Origin: CABZJG01 sp965659715
GTDB taxonomy: Bacteria; Pseudomonadota; Alphaproteobacteria; Rhodobacterales; Rhodobacteraceae
DNA: 21,143 nt
NCBI GenBank assembly: GCA_965659715.1
Contig: CBFHXE010000045.1
Coordinates: 1 to 21,143 of the forward strand
Reading direction: 5' to 3'
In this document: piece after piece, positions 15,437 to 21,143 of the stretch
Layout of the letters: every line of letters begins with the position of its first letter
How positions within the stretch are numbered: the stretch's first letter is position 1
Position numbers and translations under genes: made by a program
The notes under the pieces: generated by a model
What the model saw: only the letters and a program-made list of their open reading frames with translations
Told to the model about the DNA's origin: nothing
Database searches by the model: none

Positions 15437-16044
15437 CCCGTAAACTCACCGGCGACACGCTCGTTTTGGCCACCCATAACAATGGCAAACTAGAAGAAAT
15501 TGCCAGCTTGATACGCCCATTTTCCGTGTCTGTTAAAGGCGCAGCCGAGCTAAACCTTGCCGAACCGGATGAAACGGAAACAACTTTTGTGGGAAATGCT
15601 AGGATCAAGGCCCATGCGGCAGCGCAGGCCACGGGCCTTCCGTCCCTATCCGATGATAGCGGAATTGAAATTGATGCTCTGGACGGTGCGCCGGGTGTTT
15701 ATACAGCAGATTGGGCAGAGACCCCAAACGGGCGGGATTTTGTTTTGGCAATGACCAAAGCCAACGATTTGCTTAACCAGCGCGGTGCGGCGCATCCTCG
15801 AACGGCGCGGTTTTGTTGTACTTTGGTCATGGCTTGGCCCGATGGTCATGATGAGGTTTTTCCCGGTATTATGCCCGGACAAGTGGTTTGGCCAATGCGG
15901 GGAGATCAGGGTCATGGTTATGATCCGATTTTTCAACCAGACGGATACGATATAACCTTTGGGGAAATGGATCGTTGGGAAAAAAATAAAATCAGCCATC
16001 GCGCGGATGCGTTCCGCAAACTTGTTGCAGGCTGTTTTGAATGA
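15433..16044 (+). CDS. rdgB: dITP/XTP pyrophosphatase (RdgB/HAM1 family)
   Basis: Hydrolyses ITP, dITP and XTP to monophosphates, which keeps deaminated purines out of DNA and RNA. The 203-residue protein shows the whole family pattern: LATHNNGKLEEI (nucleotide binding), ETTFVGNARIKA, SDDSGIEIDALDGAPGVYTA (metal site), GHGYDPIF, and KNKISHRADAFRKL with the conserved Ser-His-Arg. The start overlaps the rph stop by four bases (ATGA at 15433-15436). The 3' end overlaps hemW. Confidence 0.96.
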   Translation: MTRKLTGDTLVLATHNNGKLEEIASLIRPFSVSVKGAAELNLAEPDETETTFVGNARIKAHAAAQATGLPSLSDDSGIEIDALDGAPGVYTADWAETPNGRDFVLAMTKANDLLNQRGAAHPRTARFCCTLVMAWPDGHDEVFPGIMPGQVVWPMRGDQGHGYDPIFQPDGYDITFGEMDRWEKNKISHRADAFRKLVAGCFE

Positions 16045-17191
16045 AGACTGGCAAAATGGCGGCTTTGGCATTTATGTCCATTGGCCGTTTTGTGCTGCCA
16101 AGTGCCCCTATTGTGACTTTAACAGTCACGTCAGTGATAAAATAGAAGAAAAACAATGGATTACATCCTATTTGAAAGAATTGGACCGGCTGTTTCAAAC
16201 AATAGGCTCACGTCCGCTTAAGTCGGTGTTTTTTGGTGGCGGAACACCCAGCCTCATGAGCCCTGATTTAGTCGATCAAGTTCTATCTAAAGTCTTCGCA
16301 CTTTGGCCAAGATCAAATAATCTTGAAGTCAGTTTGGAGGCCAATCCAACATCCGTTGAGGCTGGAAGGTTTAACGGTTATCAGCAAGCCGGTGTAAACC
16401 GCATATCCTTGGGTGTTCAGGCGCTGAATGATGCCGATTTAAAACGTTTAGGGCGCTTACACAGTGTAAAAGAAGCCCATCTGGCTTTTGATATTTCGCG
16501 AAACACTTTTGATCGTGTCAGTTTTGATCTGATTTATGCGCGGCAAAATCAAACCCTATCAGATTGGCGGTCTGAGTTGCAGCAAGCGCTTTCCATGGCT
16601 GTTGATCATGTTTCGCTTTATCAGCTGACCATTGAACAAGGAACTGCTTTTGGCGATCGCTATGCGGTCGGAAAGCTTTCTGGTCTACCAAACGAAGATC
16701 TTGGAGCGGATCTGTTTGAGGCGACGCAGGAGATCTGCAGCAAGTTTGGGTTTCCAGCCTATGAAATTTCCAATCATGCTAAACTCGGTGCTGAGTGCAA
16801 ACATAATATGGTGTATTGGCGGTATGGGGATTATGCCGGAATTGGGCCCGGCGCACACGGCCGTTTGACGATCAATGGCCAACGGCATGCAACCGCCGCT
16901 TTTCGCAATCCAACAGACTGGCTTGAAGCTGTGCGCCAAGGATGCGGCGATACCATTAACGAGCCACTTTTGGCGAAAGATCAAGCGGCTGAATATTTGG
17001 TGATGGGCCTTCGGATCAATGATGGCATTGATCGGGCGCGGTATAAGTCCCTAGGTGGCTGTGATCTTGACCCAAATAAAATAGCTGATTTGGTTGATCA
17101 GGGTCTAATATCAGTCTCAAATAAAACTATTTCGGCCAGCCAAAGGGGCCGTCCGGTTTTAAATCATATTATTCGCGAGCTTGCTGAATAG
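16037..17191 (+). CDS. hemW: Radical SAM heme chaperone HemW (coproporphyrinogen III oxidase-like)
   Basis: Cytoplasmic radical-SAM protein of about 384 residues, related to HemN but acting in heme transfer where studied. IYVHWPFCAAKCPYCDFN gives the Cx3Cx2C iron-sulfur motif (Cys19, 23 and 26 from this start). FFGGGTPSLM, ANPTSVEAGRF, RISLGVQALN and CKHNMVYWRYGDYAGIGPGAHG follow as in HemW. The short segment before the first Cys favours HemW over HemN. The start is uncertain. TTG 16037 gives MNEDWQNGGFGIYVHW, which fits the family, and overlaps rdgB by eight bases. ATG 16007 in the same frame would add ten residues and has no ribosome site. The obvious ATG at 16041 is out of frame. Confidence 0.88.
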   Translation: MNEDWQNGGFGIYVHWPFCAAKCPYCDFNSHVSDKIEEKQWITSYLKELDRLFQTIGSRPLKSVFFGGGTPSLMSPDLVDQVLSKVFALWPRSNNLEVSLEANPTSVEAGRFNGYQQAGVNRISLGVQALNDADLKRLGRLHSVKEAHLAFDISRNTFDRVSFDLIYARQNQTLSDWRSELQQALSMAVDHVSLYQLTIEQGTAFGDRYAVGKLSGLPNEDLGADLFEATQEICSKFGFPAYEISNHAKLGAECKHNMVYWRYGDYAGIGPGAHGRLTINGQRHATAAFRNPTDWLEAVRQGCGDTINEPLLAKDQAAEYLVMGLRINDGIDRARYKSLGGCDLDPNKIADLVDQGLISVSNKTISASQRGRPVLNHIIRELAE

Positions 17192-17236
17192 AGAACTCCG
17201 ATGTTGCTATTTGGCATCCATCTCAGAGGCGCAGGA

Positions 17237-18160
17237 TTAGTTTGGCGCGCTTAAAATCCGGCACAGGTCATCCAATTGATCCAAAGACGTATACTGCAGT
17301 GAAATCTGACCTGCTTCGCCGCCGGGTTTATGGTCGATAACAACCTTAAGCCCCAGCGCGGCCGAGAGATCGCCCTCAAGGGCCTTTGTGTCGGCGTCTT
17401 TTTCACCTAGTAGGGACCGGGTTTTTGGGGCGGTGCCTTGGTCTGCATCAGGGCTCGCCGCTTTTTTCACCAGTTTTTCAGTTTCGCGCACAGAAAGCCC
17501 TTTGGCAATCACAATGCCAGCTAGCAAAACGGGGTTTTCTGCGGTCACCAAGGCGCGCGCATGCCCTGCGCTAAGGCTTCCATCGCGCAAAAACTCTTGA
17601 ACATCTGGCGGCAGGCTTAAAAGACGCAAAAGATTGGCGATATGACTTCTGCTTTTCCCAAGCGCTTCGGCCATCTGTTCTTGAGTATGGCCAAATTTAT
17701 CCATCAGCTGCCGATAACCGAACGCCTCTTCGACCGGATTAAGATCGGCGCGCTGAATATTTTCAATGATCGCAACTTCCAGAACTTCGGTATCGGTAAA
17801 AGACCGACGGATCACAGGCAGATCATGCTGCTGCGCCATTTGCGCCGCACGCCAGCGGCGTTCGCCTGCAACAATTTCATATTCCCCGGGGTGATCGGGA
17901 CGGTCGCGCACAATCAATGGCTGGATAACGCCTTTGGTCCGAATAGAATTGGCAAGATCCTTTAGCTGATCCGGTTCAAATGTGCGTCTTGGCTGATCGG
18001 GGTTGGCGAATATTTTCTCAATTGGCACAGTTTGCTCTGTTGAAAAATTACTAACCTCTTGTTTTTCTTCTTTTTTTTCAGTTTTTTGTACATTTGCATC
18101 AGCCATTAATGCCGATAAGCCGCGGCCAAGACCTCGTGATTTTGTTTTCTTTTCACTCAT
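17237..18160 (-). CDS. parB: Chromosome-partitioning protein ParB
   Basis: Binds parS, spreads along DNA as a CTP-dependent clamp and stimulates ParA to segregate origins. The 307-residue protein has the N-terminal ParA-contact motif RGLGRGLSALM. Next comes the ParB/CTPase core, with IFANPDQPRRTF, VIQPLIVR, VAGERRWRAA and ENIQRADLNPVEEA. The helix-turn-helix contains TQEQMAEALGKSRSHIANLLRLLSLP, and a C-terminal dimerisation segment ends the protein. ATG 18160 follows the parA stop by ten bases, with AAAGGAG overlapping that stop. A perfect parS lies about 1.4 kb upstream in rsmG. It ends 45 bases from the convergent hemW. Confidence 0.97.
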   Translation of the reverse strand: MSEKKTKSRGLGRGLSALMADANVQKTEKKEEKQEVSNFSTEQTVPIEKIFANPDQPRRTFEPDQLKDLANSIRTKGVIQPLIVRDRPDHPGEYEIVAGERRWRAAQMAQQHDLPVIRRSFTDTEVLEVAIIENIQRADLNPVEEAFGYRQLMDKFGHTQEQMAEALGKSRSHIANLLRLLSLPPDVQEFLRDGSLSAGHARALVTAENPVLLAGIVIAKGLSVRETEKLVKKAASPDADQGTAPKTRSLLGEKDADTKALEGDLSAALGLKVVIDHKPGGEAGQISLQYTSLDQLDDLCRILSAPN

Positions 18161-18170
18161 GGTTACTCCT

Positions 18171-18992
18171 TTAGGCCGCGGGTGTTGCCTGGGTATCGTG
18201 ATTATTTTTTAAGAACTCTAAAGCCATATCGCGGTAGGCCAAAGCACCTTTTGAACCTGGATCATAGGCCAGAACCGGCATGGCATAGGACGGCGCCTCA
18301 CTAACCCTAACATTGCGGGGTATGATCACTTTGTACACAAGTTCGTCCAAATTATCCCGGGCATCTTTTTCAACTTGCTGCGACAGGTTATTGCGCGCAT
18401 CAAACATGGTAAGCACCACACCTTCGATCCGCAAATTAGAGTTCGCAGATTCGCGCACCTCTCGGATTGTCAGCATCAACTGCGATAAACCTTCCAGTGC
18501 GAAAAATTCGCTTTGAAGCGGGATAAGCACCGAATGCGATGCCACCAGCGCATTCACGGTCAATAAAGTCAGCGATGGCGGACAATCAATCAGGATATAA
18601 TCAAAGGAAAACTGATCCATTGCAGGCTGCCGCAGCGCATCATGCAGTAAAAAAATGCGTTTTTCATTGGAATATAGCTCAATGTCTGCAGAGCTAAGAT
18701 CAATATTTGCAGGAATAATGGAAAGCCCGTTAATTTCGGTTTTTGATATGACATCAGTGAGATCAGCGTCTTCTAGCAAAAGATCAAAGGTGGTGAATTC
18801 TCGATCCTCAAGATCAATTCCCAATCCCGTTGACGCATTGCCTTGGGGATCAAGATCCACGATCAGGACGTTTTTTCCAAGCTCGGCCAAAGCTGCGCCT
18901 AGATTAATTGTTGTCGTGGTTTTGCCCACGCCGCCTTTTTGATTGGTAACCGATACAATTTTTGCAGCTTTGCTGCGCGTTGGGTCATGCAC
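18171..18992 (-). CDS. parA: Chromosome-partitioning ATPase ParA (Soj type)
   Basis: DNA-binding ATPase that moves ParB-parS complexes apart. The 273-residue protein carries the deviant Walker A motif TNQKGGVGKTTTT near its N-terminus. It also has VLIVDLDPQGNAST (switch region), YILIDCPPSLTLLTVNAL (Walker B) and IPRNVRVSEAPSYAMPVLAYDP, all typical of chromosomal ParA. No N-terminal DNA-binding extension is present, unlike plasmid type Ia proteins. The start is GTG at 18992, overlapping the rsmG 3' end by eight bases, with GGGAG (19002-19006) nine bases upstream. An ATG four bases later is out of frame. It is followed closely by parB. Confidence 0.97.
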   Translation of the reverse strand: MHDPTRSKAAKIVSVTNQKGGVGKTTTTINLGAALAELGKNVLIVDLDPQGNASTGLGIDLEDREFTTFDLLLEDADLTDVISKTEINGLSIIPANIDLSSADIELYSNEKRIFLLHDALRQPAMDQFSFDYILIDCPPSLTLLTVNALVASHSVLIPLQSEFFALEGLSQLMLTIREVRESANSNLRIEGVVLTMFDARNNLSQQVEKDARDNLDELVYKVIIPRNVRVSEAPSYAMPVLAYDPGSKGALAYRDMALEFLKNNHDTQATPAA

Positions 18993-19602
18993 GGCTGACT
19001 TCTCCCAGTTTTAGTATAATTGCGCCCGATTGAGTTTTACTCTTAGTTATATCGCACTGAAAAGACCACGACTGTTGTGCCTTTGAGAGTTCTTTTTCCC
19101 ACTTTTCGCCTTTTTGAAACAAACAAACCGTGTTTTTTGTCAAATGCGGTTCGGCCAAAGCTAATAAAACATCCAATTCAGCCAATGCCCGGGCCGAGAT
19201 GACATCCGCTCTCTCAGGTGGCAGCTTTTCAATACGTGCATTCAGTACCGTTGCATTAAGGTCCAGCTCACGAATTGCGGTGCGTAAAAATACCGATTTC
19301 CGCTTGTCGCTTTCAACCATGGTCATCGTCAACATCGGGATAAGCTCTTTGGCGAGGATCGCAACAACCACGCCCGGCAGACCGCCACCACTTCCCAAAT
19401 CAAGCCAGTTATGAATATTTCGTGGACAGATTTTTAACAATTGCGCTGAATCGAGGATATGCCTGTCCCACAAATCTGAAAGTGACCCTTTGGAAATCAG
19501 GTTAATTTTCGCGGTCCATTTTTCAATCAGGGCAGCGAAATGCTCTAGCCCTTCTATTGTTTCACGTGAAACATTTACCCCCGAGATTAAACGATGGTGC
19601 AT
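18985..19602 (-). CDS. rsmG: 16S rRNA (guanine-N7) methyltransferase RsmG
   Basis: Methylates N7 of the conserved G527 of 16S rRNA using S-adenosylmethionine. The 205-residue protein has KINLISKGSLSDLWDRHILDS, the SAM-binding LDLGSGGGLPGVVVAI (from residue 67), MVESDKRKSVFLR and ISARALAELDVLL, all in family order. ATG 19602 overlaps the mnmG stop by one base (TAATG), which indicates coupled translation. The second residue block VSRET (11-15) is encoded by the parS palindrome, so this part of the protein is fixed by a DNA-level function. Its 3' end overlaps parA. Confidence 0.96.
   Translation of the reverse strand: MHHRLISGVNVSRETIEGLEHFAALIEKWTAKINLISKGSLSDLWDRHILDSAQLLKICPRNIHNWLDLGSGGGLPGVVVAILAKELIPMLTMTMVESDKRKSVFLRTAIRELDLNATVLNARIEKLPPERADVISARALAELDVLLALAEPHLTKNTVCLFQKGEKWEKELSKAQQSWSFQCDITKSKTQSGAIILKLGEVSRA
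19558..19573. promoter_or_regulatory. parS: parS centromere site inside rsmG
   Basis: TGTTTCACGTGAAACA is a perfect 16-bp palindrome identical to the broadly conserved chromosomal parS consensus bound by ParB. It lies within codons 10-15 of rsmG and reads as Val-Ser-Arg-Glu-Thr. It is about 1.4 kb from the parB start. It was the only copy I found in the window on reading. Confidence 0.93.
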
Positions 19603-21143
19603 TATGCGGTCTTTTTGGGTTTATACTGCCGCAACTTTGCCAAGATCAACATAATCGCTGCAGGTGTCATGCCTTCGACTTTTTGCGCCTGGCGCAAATT
19701 ACGAGGTCTTGCAGCGACCAGCTTTGATTTTAACTCAGCGGACAGCCCTTCACAGCTATTATAATCGAACGCCTTTGGTATTTGCTGGGCTTCATCGCGC
19801 TTTATCGCCTCGATATCTTTCTGCTGTCGGGTAATGTAGTTGGAATATAATGCATCCCGCGCCACTTGCTCGGAAATCTCATCATCGGTAGCCTCTAGCC
19901 GCGCATCCAATGTGCATAAATCCTTGAAACTGACATCCGCAAAAGCCAAGACCTGAAACAGTGTGCGCCGAGATCCGTCTTGGGTCACGCGGATGCCCGC
20001 TTTGGACAACTGCGTTGGTGTATAGGTATCAGATTTTAAGTGATTGGTTAGATCGTCTAGTTTTTGTTGTTTGTTTTCAAAGGATACCTGACGTTTTGGC
20101 GTAACGCATCCGAGCTCAATCCCACGCGGCGTGAGGCGTTGATCCGCGTTATCAGCCCGTAAAGATAGCCGAAACTCGGCGCGTGAGGTGAACATTCGAT
20201 AGGGTTCGGACACGCCCCGCGAAATTAAATCATCAACCATCACCCCGATATAACTGTCAGATCTGGAAAAGGTAATCTCTGGCCGTTCTAACGCCAAAGC
20301 CGCTGCGTTCAGCCCGGCAACCAGCCCCTGCGCCGACGCTTCTTCATAGCCAGTTGTTCCATTGATTTGCCCGGCTAAAAACAGTCGATCAACGCCTTTA
20401 ACCGCCAGTTTGGCATCCAAAGCCCGAGGATCAACAAAATCATATTCAATCGCATAGCCCGGTTGAAGGATTTTTGCGTTCTCAAGACCAATAATAGAAT
20501 GCACATAATCTTCTTGTACCGCTTCGGGCAAAGACGTCGAAATCCCGTTGGGATACACGGTATTTGTGTTTAATCCTTCAGGTTCAAGAAAAATCTGATG
20601 CGAGGGTTTATCGGCGAAGCGGACAATTTTATCTTCTATCGACGGGCAATAGCGCGGACCAATTCCGTCGATATGCCCACCATACATTGCCGATCTCTCT
20701 AGGTTTTGGCGAATTATTTCATGTGTTTTGTCATTTGTGTGGGTAATTGCGCAGGGAACCTGATCTGCGCTGACGCCTTTTGACATAAAAGAAAACAAAA
20801 CCGGATCCGGATCACCGGGTTGTTGTTCTAAGTTGTCCCAATTTATTGTGCGGCCATCAAGCCGCGGCGGTGTTCCGGTTTTCAGCCGGGCCAGTTTTAG
20901 CCCAAACTCATCAATCCGCTCGGCCAATTTGACAGAGGGATCATCGCCCATACGCCCACCGGGCCGGGAAACATCGCCAATATGTATCACCCCACGCAAA
21001 AATGTTCCGGTGGTCAACACCACAGAAGTAGCGGTGATTTCACTGTCATCGCGCAGCCGCACCCCAACTACCTTGGTATCACTGCCAATAAGGTCGACAG
21101 CTTCACCAAAAATAACCTGCAAGTTCTTCTGCGCGAAAATTAA
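19602..21143 (-). CDS. mnmG: tRNA uridine-5-carboxymethylaminomethyl modification enzyme MnmG, N-terminus cut by window edge
   Basis: FAD-dependent partner of MnmE that modifies the wobble uridine of several tRNAs. The frame is open to the right edge; the seven codons before the TTG at 21122 read LIFAQKN and continue the protein, so that TTG is not the start. About 513 of the usual ~620 residues are visible. The N-terminal FAD-binding loop is outside. Visible motifs are VVLTTGTFLRG, GRMGDDPSVKLA, LKTGTPPRLDGRTINW, FLAGQINGTTGYEEAS, EPYRMFTSRAEFRLSLR and the C-terminal QKVEGMTPAAIMLILAKLR, which contacts MnmE in known structures. It is co-directional with rsmG-parA-parB. Whether mnmE lies upstream cannot be seen. 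Confidence 0.96.
   Translation of the reverse strand, partial: LIFAQKNLQVIFGEAVDLIGSDTKVVGVRLRDDSEITATSVVLTTGTFLRGVIHIGDVSRPGGRMGDDPSVKLAERIDEFGLKLARLKTGTPPRLDGRTINWDNLEQQPGDPDPVLFSFMSKGVSADQVPCAITHTNDKTHEIIRQNLERSAMYGGHIDGIGPRYCPSIEDKIVRFADKPSHQIFLEPEGLNTNTVYPNGISTSLPEAVQEDYVHSIIGLENAKILQPGYAIEYDFVDPRALDAKLAVKGVDRLFLAGQINGTTGYEEASAQGLVAGLNAAALALERPEITFSRSDSYIGVMVDDLISRGVSEPYRMFTSRAEFRLSLRADNADQRLTPRGIELGCVTPKRQVSFENKQQKLDDLTNHLKSDTYTPTQLSKAGIRVTQDGSRRTLFQVLAFADVSFKDLCTLDARLEATDDEISEQVARDALYSNYITRQQKDIEAIKRDEAQQIPKAFDYNSCEGLSAELKSKLVAARPRNLRQAQKVEGMTPAAIMLILAKLRQYKPKKTA

Noticed and set aside
16041..16145. 34-codon frame starting at the ATGA of the rdgB stop
   Set aside because: It is out of frame with and fully inside hemW, and its translation shows no recognisable features. 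It is more likely a decoy start than a gene.
1..21143. Mobile elements, CRISPR arrays, tRNA/rRNA genes or a foreign island
   Set aside because: None was recognised. Genes are tightly packed core functions and no abrupt change in composition was noticed by eye, though no computation was run.

Overview
The window is an unbroken stretch of bacterial housekeeping genes, most likely from a marine alphaproteobacterium of the Rhodobacterales/Roseobacter group. This assignment is an inference. It rests on the protein character, the moderate base composition (judged by eye, not computed) and neighbourhoods I recall as common in that group: gpmI-envC-ctpA, maeB opposite mutS, grpE-hrcA opposite rph-rdgB-hemW, and mnmG-rsmG-parA-parB. 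No phage, transposon, CRISPR array, rRNA or tRNA is visible. No gap without a gene exceeds about 170 bases. The coding density makes this look like chromosomal core, probably not far from the replication origin.

Layout, left to right. Bases 1-3353 (+) hold gpmI (5' part cut off by the window edge), an EnvC-type murein hydrolase activator and the S41 protease ctpA, joined by two ATGA overlaps. Bases 3522-4567 (+) hold rppH and idi, again with an ATGA overlap. Bases 4564-6185 (-) hold a two-gene unit: a class IV PLP aminotransferase followed by a small PAPS-type sulfotransferase. This is the least understood part of the window. Bases 6336-6998 (+) encode an exported methionine sulfoxide reductase A. 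Bases 7000-7872 (-) encode a PfkB-family sugar kinase and 7926-10181 (-) a MaeB-type malic enzyme with a phosphotransacetylase-like tail. mutS (+) runs 10308-12920. It faces grpE and hrcA (-, 12964-14610). rph, rdgB and hemW (+) run 14723-17191. They face parB, parA, rsmG and mnmG (-, 17237 to the right edge), where mnmG loses its N-terminus at the edge.

How the genes work together. ParA, ParB and a perfect 16-bp parS palindrome inside the rsmG coding sequence form a complete chromosome-segregation module. mnmG and rsmG modify tRNA and 16S rRNA. hrcA-grpE is the heat-shock regulator/co-chaperone pair. EnvC and CtpA both act on the envelope and peptidoglycan. rppH and rph act at the 5' and 3' ends of RNA. 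mutS and rdgB protect the genome from mismatches and from non-canonical nucleotides.

Regulatory signals are sparse and were read by eye. They are a candidate promoter plus inverted repeat upstream of maeB, a sigma-32-like motif in front of rph, and an unexplained stem-loop between ctpA and rppH. No convincing intrinsic terminator was found, even at the four tightly packed convergent gene junctions.
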